Assembly (NCBI RefSeq): GCF_014643695.1
Contig: NZ_BMJY01000020.1
Span: forward strand, 1 to 47,295
Reading direction: 5' to 3'
DNA: 47,295 nt
Origin: Microbacterium album
GTDB taxonomy: Bacteria; Actinomycetota; Actinomycetes; Actinomycetales; Microbacteriaceae
Position numbers and translations under genes: made by a program
Notes under the pieces: model-generated
The model's database searches: none
The model's input: the letters and a program-made list of their open reading frames with translations, nothing else
What the model was told of the DNA's origin: nothing
In this document: piece by piece, positions 1 through 7,842 of the stretch
Layout of the letters: each line of letters begins with the position of its first letter
Position numbering within the stretch: the stretch's first letter is position 1

Positions 1-30
1 ACCGACACCATCCTCGAACTCAGCGCCTAA
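1..30 (+). CDS. Possible 3' end of a gene cut by the window edge
   Basis: In frame 1 the first nine codons read TDTILELSA followed by TAA. This could be the C-terminus of a protein that begins outside the window. It is too short to assign to a family. The DNA just after it is poorer in G+C than the rest of the window, which fits a mobile-element or island edge, but nothing here proves that. Confidence 0.2.
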   Translation, partial: TDTILELSA

Positions 31-989
31 CCCAGCACCGAAGGATCACGAAGCGGCTACACCACTACCGGGGACTTGACCCCATGCAGCACTCCTATAA
101 CGTGGTGGGCTGCTGAGAATACCTGCCGCGATGGGTGATCACAAGAAGGTCCGTTCTGAGTTGCATCCATGCATGCATCAAACATAGTTGTTCCTTGCGG
201 CCAAGCTGCGTAAAAAGGCAGGTCAATAGCCTCTGTGCGCAACTTAGAAGGTTAGCTAGTGAACAAATCCTTGACGGCCCGGCACGGCTGAGAATCCATG
301 AAAGCAACCGATTCGGGATGTCTCACGCACTTTCTGGCACAAAGCCGGGCAAAGAGGCCGTCTTCATGCAGAGGTGCACGAGCCATCCATGGCAACCATG
401 CCCTTGCCCGTCCGCGAGTGCGCACCGTTCCATTCGGCGGCAACGTAGCGAGTCCCGCTCCGAGAGGTGAGCGGGGGCTCGGTCAATGATGGGCGGCGGC
501 CAGGTGACCGCCCGAACTGGAGCGGCGCGGAGGCAGGTACGAGCGACCATCGATCCCAGAGACTGGCGGGCTCGGTCTAGCCGAGCGACCGATAGGAGAT
601 CGGCGTCGCTGTCTCGGCGGGCGGCAAGCGCACCTAACAGACCGCGATGTTCGGCTGAGTCGGGCCTGCCGGTCCGGCTGTTGTCACCAGTTCGGAGGTT
701 GGCTTCTGCCGAATCTACCGAGTTGGCACCAGCGTCATTCTGGGCGCCATGCCCCCGGTGGGGTGGTCAATCCGCATGACGCGACGTACCGTCAGCGCGG
801 CCTAGCAACGTCGGCAGCGGCCTGCTGCGATCCGCGCGTATGCCACGGTGCACTGCCGATGTGGTGTTCTTCCTGCCCTTGTCCAGGTCCCTCCGCTGTC
901 ATGCCGCTCATACTTCGTCTTGAGCGGCTGGCCGCCCACCGCGAATAGAGCAGCCAATGGACTGAGGGCCGCGGGTCATCGCAGAACGT
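31..989. other. Gene-poor, lower-GC left flank
   Basis: No convincing coding region was seen on either strand. The short open frames lack ribosome-binding sites, codon bias and recognisable motifs. Bases 181-300 are only about 50-52 % G+C by direct count, well below the neighbouring genes. A small hairpin (GGGG, six bases, CCCC) lies near 78-91. The stretch ends at a truncated ABC-ATPase remnant, so it looks like decayed or horizontally acquired DNA. Confidence 0.5.
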
Positions 990-1305
990 CAAATCACGAT
1001 CCGCACGCTGGCGACGCTGCTGCGCCCGGACGGGGGCCGCGCGGAGTTCTTCGGACGGGACGTCGCGAGCGAGCCACACGCCGTGCGGCAGATCATCGGC
1101 TCACGGGGCAGTTCGTCTCGGTCGACGAGACGCTGTCGGCGACCGAGAACCTCATGATCTTCGCGCGGCTGCTCCGGCTGTCCCGCTCGGAGGCCAGGCG
1201 CAAAGCCTCCGAGCTGCTGGAGGCATTCTGGCTTACGGCGGCCGCGTCCCGTCCGATCGCGAAGTTCAGCGGCGGCATGCGTCGCTGGCTCGACCTCGCC
1301 GCCTC
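990..1305 (+). pseudogene. Remnant of a DrrA-like ABC transporter ATPase
   Basis: Two adjacent frames together spell the middle of a daunorubicin-resistance-type (DrrA/CcmA) ABC ATPase. The first, from 990 to about 1098, reads [14 protein letters not shown] and then [10 protein letters not shown]. The second, from about 1099, reads [18 protein letters not shown], then LSRSEARRKASELLEAF and the signature-like FSGGMRRWLDLAAS. The junction is a one-base deletion: GGC-CTC-ACG is expected and GGCTCACG is found. The Walker A half upstream and the Walker B, D-loop and H-loop regions downstream are missing. The piece is therefore truncated at both ends and frameshifted, and it cannot make an ATPase. 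The second frame runs openly into the LuxR gene, but that is a by-product of high GC. The family is clear from motifs known in DrrA proteins; the exact subfamily is inferred. Confidence 0.75.
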
Positions 1306-1382
1306 CCGGGGCCGATCGGGACGGTTTTCCACAGAGATCGCCCGGGAGCCCGAATCGGGCCGTCGGCCCCCCTGCGCACCGG

Positions 1383-1388
1383 TAGCGT
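1383..1388 (+). promoter_or_regulatory. Possible -10 element for the LuxR gene
   Basis: TAGCGT lies 77 bases upstream of the ATG at 1466, in the 160-base gap after the ABC remnant. No good -35 is visible at normal spacing. The identical hexamer occurs upstream of metQ. This is weak evidence. Confidence 0.25.
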
Positions 1389-1465
1389 GGACTCATCCGC
1401 GGCCGGTCGTCGTCGCTCCGCGGTGCGGCGACGGGCCCGAGCCGTGCGCGCGGAGGGATGTCGAC

Positions 1466-3895
1466 ATGACGGGACCGATCACGACGCATGAAGCGGTGCC
1501 GCGCATCGCGCGCCCGCAACTGCCGCGTCATGCCCTCCTGCGACGCCTCGCGGAGACCGAGGCGGTGGCGATCCTGCACGGGTCGGCGGGCGCCGGGAAG
1601 ACGACTCTGCTGGTCCAGTGGGCCGGCACGCTGCCGGACCCTGTCGCATGGCATGAGCCCGGCGACGACGGCGATCTCCCCTTCGACGTGATCGAGGAGC
1701 AGGCCGCGACCGGCGCGGTGCTGCTCGTCGACAGGGCGGAGCGGCTCTCGGAGGACGCGATCGGCCGTCTCGGCCGGCTCGTCGACTCCCACCGCAGGGT
1801 GCGGGTGGCGCTCGCGACGCGCAGTGCGCGCACCGCGCGGCACATGGCGGAGGCGTGCGACGCGCCGGTGACGTGCATCGGCCCGGACGAGCTGCGGGTG
1901 ACGTCCGAGGAGCTCGCGGAGGCCGCGCCGGACATGCCCGCGGCGCAGCGGGACGCGCTCCTGGCCGACTCCGAGGGCTCCGTCACGGCCGTCCGCGCCG
2001 CCCTCGACGACGGCGGCGATGTCGCGAGGGCCCGGCTGCGGCGGCGCCTGCTCGACGAGCTCGCCCAGCGGCCCGAGCTCCGGGATGCCGTCCTGGCGAT
2101 GACGCTTCTCGAGCGTGTGGACCCGGACGTCCTCGCAGCGTGGGGCATGCCCTGGGCCGCGGCGATGGAGGCGGAGGACGCGGGGCTCGCCACCTCCGAT
2201 GGCGACACGGTCGGGCTCACCCCGCTCGTGCGGGGCCTGCTCGCGCCCGACGCCGAGATGGCGCTGCCCGCGGCGCACCGGCGACGCCTCCTCACGGACG
2301 CGGTGCACGCGTCGCTCATCCGGACGCAGCCGCTCGCCGCTCTGCGCGTGGCGCTGGGGCTGCGGGATTTCGAGCTCGCCACGGCCGTGGCCTTCGCGAA
2401 CTGGGTGGACCTGCTCGAGCAGCTGCATGACACGTACGCGGTGTTCGCGGAGGTTCCGGGCTCCGACCTGCGCGGATACCCGGCTCTCATCGTCATGCGG
2501 GCGCTGCTGTCGAACATGATGCCGAGCACGCGGCTGCGAGCGCTGCAGCTGCTCGCCTCCGAGTCGGTGTTCCAGCGGGTGCAGCCCAGTCGCGGATCGC
2601 ACCGCGATCGCGTCATGTACCGCGCGTTCGAGGCCTGCGCGTTGCGCGTCACGCCTCTGGCCGACCACGCGCTGCCACTCCTGCGGCGCGCGATCGACGA
2701 CTACACGGCGCTGGCGCCTGCGGACATGGAGTCGCTCGGCCGCCTCGGTCCCATGCTGTACGTCCACCTCGGCATCAGCGCGATGTACCTCGGCGACGAG
2801 GGGTTGGCGCAGTGGTGCTTCGAGATCGGCTACGCCAAGCACCGCGAGGCGGGGCGCGCGGATGTCGTGGACCCGCTCTCGATGCGCGCGGGACTCGCCG
2901 CGTGGCAGGGCGACCTGCCCGCTGCGCGCCAGTTGCTGGCGGAGGCGGACGCGGCCGAGTGGCCGCCGGGGTGGCGCGCGTCCAGCCCGGCGGACTTCTT
3001 CCACCTCGGGATGGCGATCGTCGCGGTCGAGGACGGTGATCCCGATGCCGCCCAGGCGTGGCTCGAGGAGGCGGGGCGCGTGGCCGAGATCGTCGAGCAC
3101 TGGCCGATGTTCGCGATCGTGCAGGCCAGGCGCGACATCGCCGCGAGCGACGCCGCGACGGGGCTGATGCGCTTGCGCGCGCTGCGGAGCCGCCGCGGTC
3201 AGGCTCCCACCACGAGCGGGGCCCGCAGCCTGCTCGACATCGCCGAGGCGGATCTGCGCCTCGCCCTGGGCGACCTGGCGCACGCGCGCCGCCTGGCTGC
3301 GCGCGGGGCGCGGCATCGCGCGGCCGGGGTCCTGGCGCTGGCGCGGGTGGAGTTCGCGCTGGGGCGCGAGGCGGAGGCCATGGCGAGGGTCGGGTCGGTC
3401 CTCGCGACGCCGGATCTCCACCCGCGCGGGCGCCTGGAGGCCGAACTGCTCGCTGCGGCGATCGCGTTGCGCACGGGGCGCGCCGACGACGCCGACCTCA
3501 TCCTCCTCCGCGTCGCCGGGTTGCTGCGGGAGACGGGCCTGCGCGCCCCGCTCATGTTCGTCAGCAGCCGCGACCGTCTGGCGATGGCGGAACGAATGGA
3601 GCGTGCGGGCGTGGTGGAGGCCGCGGTGCTCCGAGAGCCCCGCCCCTCGGTCCTGCCCGACGACGCGCCCGAGTCGCTCAGCCCGCGCGAGCTCGCGGTG
3701 CTGCGCGCACTCACCGAGGCGGGGTCGGTCGACGAGGTGGCGGCGCGGCTGTATGTCTCCCGCAACACCGTGAAATCGCAGCTGCGGTCGCTGTACCGCA
3801 AGCTGGGCGTGGGCTCCCGCACCGAGGCGCTGAGCCGCGCGACCGCTCTCGGTCTGCTCGAGGGCGAGGAAGCCGGCGAGGGCGACGACGACTGA
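1466..3895 (+). CDS. Large ATP-binding LuxR-family transcriptional regulator (LAL/MalT-like)
   Basis: This 809-residue regulator has an N-terminal P-loop (GSAGAGKTT, residues 39-47). A Walker-B-like VLLVDRAERL follows, then a long alpha-helical middle of TPR/MalT type. The C-terminal LuxR helix-turn-helix reads SPRELAVLRALTEAG, then RLYVSRNTVKSQLRSLYRKLG. Proteins of this layout are ATP-dependent activators that sense a small molecule through the middle region. The frame is open far upstream, into the ABC remnant. The ATG at 1466 is chosen because GGAGG sits nine bases before it and the P-loop region begins soon after. No operon partner is present: upstream is the dead ABC fragment and downstream is a nuclease gene with its own SOS-type control. 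The ligand and targets cannot be read from sequence. Confidence 0.85.
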   Translation: MTGPITTHEAVPRIARPQLPRHALLRRLAETEAVAILHGSAGAGKTTLLVQWAGTLPDPVAWHEPGDDGDLPFDVIEEQAATGAVLLVDRAERLSEDAIGRLGRLVDSHRRVRVALATRSARTARHMAEACDAPVTCIGPDELRVTSEELAEAAPDMPAAQRDALLADSEGSVTAVRAALDDGGDVARARLRRRLLDELAQRPELRDAVLAMTLLERVDPDVLAAWGMPWAAAMEAEDAGLATSDGDTVGLTPLVRGLLAPDAEMALPAAHRRRLLTDAVHASLIRTQPLAALRVALGLRDFELATAVAFANWVDLLEQLHDTYAVFAEVPGSDLRGYPALIVMRALLSNMMPSTRLRALQLLASESVFQRVQPSRGSHRDRVMYRAFEACALRVTPLADHALPLLRRAIDDYTALAPADMESLGRLGPMLYVHLGISAMYLGDEGLAQWCFEIGYAKHREAGRADVVDPLSMRAGLAAWQGDLPAARQLLAEADAAEWPPGWRASSPADFFHLGMAIVAVEDGDPDAAQAWLEEAGRVAEIVEHWPMFAIVQARRDIAASDAATGLMRLRALRSRRGQAPTTSGARSLLDIAEADLRLALGDLAHARRLAARGARHRAAGVLALARVEFALGREAEAMARVGSVLATPDLHPRGRLEAELLAAAIALRTGRADDADLILLRVAGLLRETGLRAPLMFVSSRDRLAMAERMERAGVVEAAVLREPRPSVLPDDAPESLSPRELAVLRALTEAGSVDEVAARLYVSRNTVKSQLRSLYRKLGVGSRTEALSRATALGLLEGEEAGEGDDD

Positions 3896-3936
3896 CCGTG
3901 GCGGTGGAGCCCAGGCATCCACAGGCGCAGCGACAT

Positions 3937-3952
3937 TCGAACAAATGTCCGA
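3937..3952 (+). promoter_or_regulatory. LexA-binding (SOS) box upstream of the HNH gene
   Basis: TCGAACAAATGTCCGA matches the actinobacterial SOS box TCGAAC-N4-GTTCGA at 11 of the 12 defined positions, with one T-to-C change in the right arm. It ends 21 bases before the ATG of the DUF222/HNH gene and covers the expected -35 region; TTCGAA overlaps it, and TGACAT or CATGCT could serve as -10. 13E12-repeat HNH genes of Mycobacterium are known LexA targets, so the site fits its neighbour. Binding itself is inferred. Confidence 0.65.
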
Positions 3953-3973
3953 GGCTCGTGACATGCTGGAGGC

Positions 3974-5323
3974 ATGTCCAGGCAGTCGTTCGCGGAGCGG
4001 TGGGAACTCGACCCCCACCGGCGGGCGGCGCTGTCGGCCGTCGTGGAGGGCGTTGCGACGGCGGATCGGATGATCGCCCAGCTGGAGGCCGCGAAGGCGC
4101 ACCTTCTCGCCGGCGCCCAGGACCTCGCCCTGCAGATCATGGCGGAGCTCGGCGGCCCGTCGAGCTACCAGCTGCCGCTGCGCGCGATCGCGGCGGAGAT
4201 CGCCGCAGCCACAACAGCGTCGGACGCGTCGATCCGGGGCCGCATGGACGAGGCGGCTGTGCTGGTCGACAAGTTCCCTGCCACGCTCGCGACGCTGTCC
4301 CAGGGGCGGATCTCCCGGGCGCACGCCTCGGTCGTGGTCCAGGAGGGGCTGCGGCTTGCCGACGCGGCGGCGCGCACGGCGTACGAGCAGCGCCTGCTGG
4401 ACCGGGCGCCGGGGCTCTCGGCGGCCCAGCTGCGTCCCGTCGCGAAGCACGTCGCCGAGCAGGTCGAGCCCACGACGTTCGTCGAGCGCCACGAGGCGGC
4501 GCGTGAACAGCGGCGCGTCTGGGTGGAGGACGTCGGCGACGGCATGAGCGTGTTCAGCGCGCTGGTGGAGTCGACGCTGGCCCACGGCATGCACGATCGA
4601 GTGACGCAGCTCGCCCGGACCGTGAAGAGCGCCGCCCGCGCGGCGGCCGGGACGGCGTTCGGCGAGCTCGACGAGGACGACGACGCGCCCCTGCCGACCG
4701 ACGACCGTACGCTCGCGCAGCTGCGGGCCGACACGTTCGCCGAACTCGTCCTCACCGGCCACCCCGATCCGTCGGCCAGCGCCGGGTCCGTGGGGGACGC
4801 CCTCGGCGCGATCCGCGCGACGGTGCAGGTCACGATCCCCGCCGACACCATCGCGGGCGGTTCTCGGCCCGCGGTCCTGGCCGGATACGGCCCGATCGAC
4901 CCCGAGACCGCCCGTCGGCTCGCGGGCGGGACGCACACGTGGGCCCGGCTCTTCGTGGACGCGGACACCGGGTGCCTCCGCACGGTCGACGCGTACACGC
5001 CGACGGCCGAGCAGAAGAGATTCCTCACCGCGCGGGACGAGCACTGCCGCTTCCCCGGCTGCATCCAACCGGCTCGGCGCTGCGACTTCGACCATACGAC
5101 CGCCTACGCCGACGGCGGGGCCACAGCGGTGACCAACCTGGCCGCGCTCTGCCGTGCCCACCACATGCTCAAACACCATTCGCCGTGGCGGGTGACGCAC
5201 CGTGCCGGCGGCGTGCTCGAGTGGACCACTCCGACCGGCCGCACCGTCGCCACCGCTCCCGCACCGGTCGTCCGCTTCATGCCGGATCCCGGGACGGAAG
5301 GCCAGGCCCCGCGCCCGGGTTGA
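3974..5323 (+). CDS. DUF222 / HNH endonuclease domain protein (13E12 repeat family)
   Basis: This 449-residue protein has the two-part layout of the actinobacterial 13E12 family. The N-terminal part (about 1-330) is a helical DUF222 domain, including the stretch LSQGRISRAHASVVVQEGL. The C-terminal HNH nuclease fold (about 352-405) reads EHCRFPGC, then CDFDHTTAYADGG, NLAALCRAHH and KHHSPW. Both zinc-type cysteine positions and the DH of the metal site are present, so the nuclease looks intact. The ATG at 3974 is preceded by CATGCT-ggaggc, which can be read as a -10 placed for a leaderless transcript; GGAGG is only one base from the ATG. A LexA-like box just upstream suggests induction by DNA damage. 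The family is multicopy in many actinobacteria and its biological role is unsettled. Confidence 0.88.
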   Translation: MSRQSFAERWELDPHRRAALSAVVEGVATADRMIAQLEAAKAHLLAGAQDLALQIMAELGGPSSYQLPLRAIAAEIAAATTASDASIRGRMDEAAVLVDKFPATLATLSQGRISRAHASVVVQEGLRLADAAARTAYEQRLLDRAPGLSAAQLRPVAKHVAEQVEPTTFVERHEAAREQRRVWVEDVGDGMSVFSALVESTLAHGMHDRVTQLARTVKSAARAAAGTAFGELDEDDDAPLPTDDRTLAQLRADTFAELVLTGHPDPSASAGSVGDALGAIRATVQVTIPADTIAGGSRPAVLAGYGPIDPETARRLAGGTHTWARLFVDADTGCLRTVDAYTPTAEQKRFLTARDEHCRFPGCIQPARRCDFDHTTAYADGGATAVTNLAALCRAHHMLKHHSPWRVTHRAGGVLEWTTPTGRTVATAPAPVVRFMPDPGTEGQAPRPG

Positions 5324-5341
5324 CCTGCGGAGGGGCCGCGG

Positions 5342-5911
5342 TTACTTGGCCTTGGCGGCGGCCTTCGCCGCGCGCTTGTTCTCGCGCACCTTGGCGAGCG
5401 ACTCGGGGCTCGTGATGTCGGCCACCGATCGGAACGCGCCCTCCTCGCCGTAGGCGCCCGCGGCCTCGCGCCATCCCGCGCCGTCGAAGCCGCACTGCTT
5501 GCCCAGCAGGGCGAGGAAGATGCGAGCCTTCTGATCGCCGAACCCGGGAAGCGCCTTGAGACGCCGCAGCACCTCTGCGCCCGTCGGCTCGCCGCGCGTC
5601 CAGATCGCGGCCGCGTCGCCGTCCCACTCGTCGACGATCGTCCGGCACAGCGTCTGCACGCGCCCGGCCATGGAGCCCGGGAACCGGTGCACCGCGGGCG
5701 TCTGCCGGAAGACATCGGTGAACGCCTCCGGGTCGTAGTCCGCGATCGTGGCGGCGTCGACGGCACCGACGCGGTCCTCGATCTTCGCGGGCCCGGCGAA
5801 CGCGGTCTCCATGGCGATCTGCTGATCGAGGAGCATGCCGATCAGCAGCGCCAGCGGGTTGTCGGTCAGCAGCGCGTCCGCGCGTTCGTCACCGGTGATC
5901 GTCAGTGCCAT
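5342..5911 (-). CDS. HhH-GPD family base-excision DNA repair protein (TIGR03252-like)
   Basis: This 189-residue protein belongs to the small actinobacterial HhH-GPD group related to DNA glycosylases. It opens with a conserved segment (NPLALLIGMLLDQQIAMETAF) and carries the hairpin LKALPGFGDQKARIFLALLG at about residues 130-150. The tail is rich in alanine and lysine. The usual catalytic aspartate motif of classical glycosylases is not obvious, so the exact reaction is uncertain. The start at 5911 is preferred over an in-frame ATG seven codons upstream because GGAGG lies eight bases before it. It converges with the HNH gene, 18 bases away. Two DNA-acting genes next to a LexA box may reflect a repair neighbourhood, but shared regulation is not shown. 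Confidence 0.85.
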   Translation of the reverse strand: MALTITGDERADALLTDNPLALLIGMLLDQQIAMETAFAGPAKIEDRVGAVDAATIADYDPEAFTDVFRQTPAVHRFPGSMAGRVQTLCRTIVDEWDGDAAAIWTRGEPTGAEVLRRLKALPGFGDQKARIFLALLGKQCGFDGAGWREAAGAYGEEGAFRSVADITSPESLAKVRENKRAAKAAAKAK

Positions 5912-5978
5912 GGGTACATCCTCCCACCGCATCCCTCTCGCGACGGAGGCGGCGTGCGAACGCGGTTCGTAAGCTGGG

Positions 5979-7805
5979 GTGATGACCCGACGGACCGTGC
6001 TGGCGGCGACCGCCGCGCTCGCCGCGGCCGGGGGCGCGGTGGCCCTCGCGCCCTCCGCCTTCGCGGATGTCGACGACTTCTCCTACTCCCGCTACGAGGT
6101 CGACATGCACCTCGGCACGACGGAGGACGGCCGGGCGCGGCTCGACGTCACGGAGACGTGGGTCGCCGAGTTCCCCGACCACGACCAGAACCGTGGCATC
6201 GTGCGCGGCATCCCCACCGACTACCGCGGTGCGCCCACCGAGCCCACCGACGTCAGCGTGACGGACGGCAGCGGCGCCCCGGTCGTGTTCGAGTCCGACG
6301 ACGAGGAGATCGACGGCATCGACTACCGGGTGCTGTCGATCGACGACGACACGTTCAAGCACGGCACGACCACCTACGTCATCTCGTACACGCTCGAGAA
6401 CGTCGCGTTCGCGCCCGACCGGGAGGAGGGGACGCCCGACGAGTTGTACTGGGACCTGCTGCCCGGTGGCACCCCGCAGCCCATCGGTGTGGCGACGGCC
6501 ACCATCACGGTCGATCCGGACGTCGCCGCCCGCTACACGGGTGAGCTGCTCTGCTTCACGGGCGCGCACGGCTCCACGGACCCGTGCGAGGTCACCGAGA
6601 GCGGTTCCGGCGGCGGCCTCGTCCTCGAGGCCGAACTCCGCGAGCGGGTCCCCGGCCAGGAGTGGACCGTCGCCGTCCAGTTCGAGCCGGGGACGTTCAC
6701 GCGGCCCTTCATCGGCAGCGAGACGCCCTTCGCCCGGGCGGTGGGATGGGTGTGGGGCGCTCTCGCCGCGCTCACCACCGGATTCGTGGCCGTGACGGCG
6801 AAGCGGCGCTGGCGCCATGCGCCGGGCCGCGGCATCGTCATCGCGCAGTACGAGCCCGAGCCCGACGTCCCGCTCCGGCTCGCCGCGGCGCTGCTGGGCG
6901 GATCTGCGACGAAGGCGCGGGTCTTCCCCGCCGAGGTGGTCGCGCTCGCGGTCGCCGGGTCCGTGCGTCTGGTCGTGACGGATCCCGGTGCACGCACGCC
7001 GACGTTCGAGGTCGAGCGCGCCGGCGACCCGCCGGCCGGCGAGGGTTCGGTCGCGGAGACGCTGCGCGCGGCGTACGACGCGCTGTTCCCGGGCGGCGAG
7101 CGCGTCAACGCGCTCGACCGGCGCGACGAGAAGCTCTACGCGCGGATCCAGCGCCTGGACCGGGTCCGGCTCACGCGCGGATTCCTGGAGAAGCCGGCCG
7201 ACCGCATCCCCGCGCGGATCGGGCGGTTCTCCGCCCTCGCCGGCGGCGTCGTGGGGGTGGCGCTCCTCGCCGCCTGCGCGATCATCGGTGCGGGCGGCGC
7301 GTTTCTCGCCGTCTTCATCGTGACGCTGCTGCACGTCGTCCTGTCGCTCACGTTCGGCGCCGCGCCGAAGCTGCGCACCGAGCGGGGAAGCCGGGCGCTC
7401 GAGCACCTTCGGGGCCTGCGTGAGTTCATCGAGCTCGCCGAGGCCGACCGGCTACGGATGCTGCAGTCGGTCGAGGGGGCCGAGCGGATCGACGTGGGCG
7501 ATGACCGCCAGCTGGTGCGTCTGTACGAGCGGCTGCTGCCCTGGGCCGTGCTGTTCGGTCAGGAGCGCTCGTGGAGCGAGGCGCTCGCCGCGCGCTACGA
7601 CGCGCTCGGCGCCCCGGCGTGGTGGAGCGACGGCGGCGCCGGCTTCCGCACGGGCGTCTTCGTCGGGGCGATGTCGTCCACCAACGCGACGCTCGCGCCG
7701 TCGCGCTTCGCGCCCAGCGGCGGGTCGGCGTCTTCCGGCAGCGGTTTCTCGGGCGGCGGTTTCTCGGGCGGCGGCGGAGGCGGCGGGTTCTCCGGGGGCC
7801 GGTGA
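5979..7805 (+). CDS. DUF2207 domain-containing membrane protein
   Basis: This 608-residue protein has an N-terminal signal sequence with a twin-arginine start (TRRTVLAATAALAAAGG) ending near AFA. The external DUF2207 domain spans about residues 32-230. A membrane segment lies near 248-265, then a cytoplasmic middle region, a membrane hairpin near 410-455 and a second soluble region. The tail is Gly/Ser-rich (SGGGFSGG repeats), typical of the family. The function of DUF2207 proteins is not established. A GTG at 5979 and an ATG at 5982 are both possible starts and differ by one residue. The gene stands alone, transcribed away from the HhH-GPD gene and towards hemA, from which it is separated by a strong hairpin. 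Confidence 0.85.
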   Translation: MMTRRTVLAATAALAAAGGAVALAPSAFADVDDFSYSRYEVDMHLGTTEDGRARLDVTETWVAEFPDHDQNRGIVRGIPTDYRGAPTEPTDVSVTDGSGAPVVFESDDEEIDGIDYRVLSIDDDTFKHGTTTYVISYTLENVAFAPDREEGTPDELYWDLLPGGTPQPIGVATATITVDPDVAARYTGELLCFTGAHGSTDPCEVTESGSGGGLVLEAELRERVPGQEWTVAVQFEPGTFTRPFIGSETPFARAVGWVWGALAALTTGFVAVTAKRRWRHAPGRGIVIAQYEPEPDVPLRLAAALLGGSATKARVFPAEVVALAVAGSVRLVVTDPGARTPTFEVERAGDPPAGEGSVAETLRAAYDALFPGGERVNALDRRDEKLYARIQRLDRVRLTRGFLEKPADRIPARIGRFSALAGGVVGVALLAACAIIGAGGAFLAVFIVTLLHVVLSLTFGAAPKLRTERGSRALEHLRGLREFIELAEADRLRMLQSVEGAERIDVGDDRQLVRLYERLLPWAVLFGQERSWSEALAARYDALGAPAWWSDGGAGFRTGVFVGAMSSTNATLAPSRFAPSGGSASSGSGFSGGGFSGGGGGGGFSGGR

Positions 7806-7809
7806 CGCG

Positions 7810-7833
7810 CGCGTGCGGCGGAGTCCGCACGCG
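7810..7833. terminator. Bidirectional hairpin terminator between the DUF2207 gene and hemA
   Basis: A perfect 9-bp inverted repeat (CGCGTGCGG and CCGCACGCG) with a six-base loop lies between two convergent stop codons. It has no T-run, as is usual for actinobacterial terminators. Its placement suits termination from both sides. Confidence 0.6.
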
Positions 7834-7842
7834 ACAGCCGGA

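Noticed and set aside
989..5200. Very long open frame on the reverse strand opposite the LuxR and HNH genes
   Set aside because: It is an antisense shadow produced by G/C-rich codons. It is rich in Arg, His and Gly and has no motif or ribosome-binding site, while the forward genes have clear domains.
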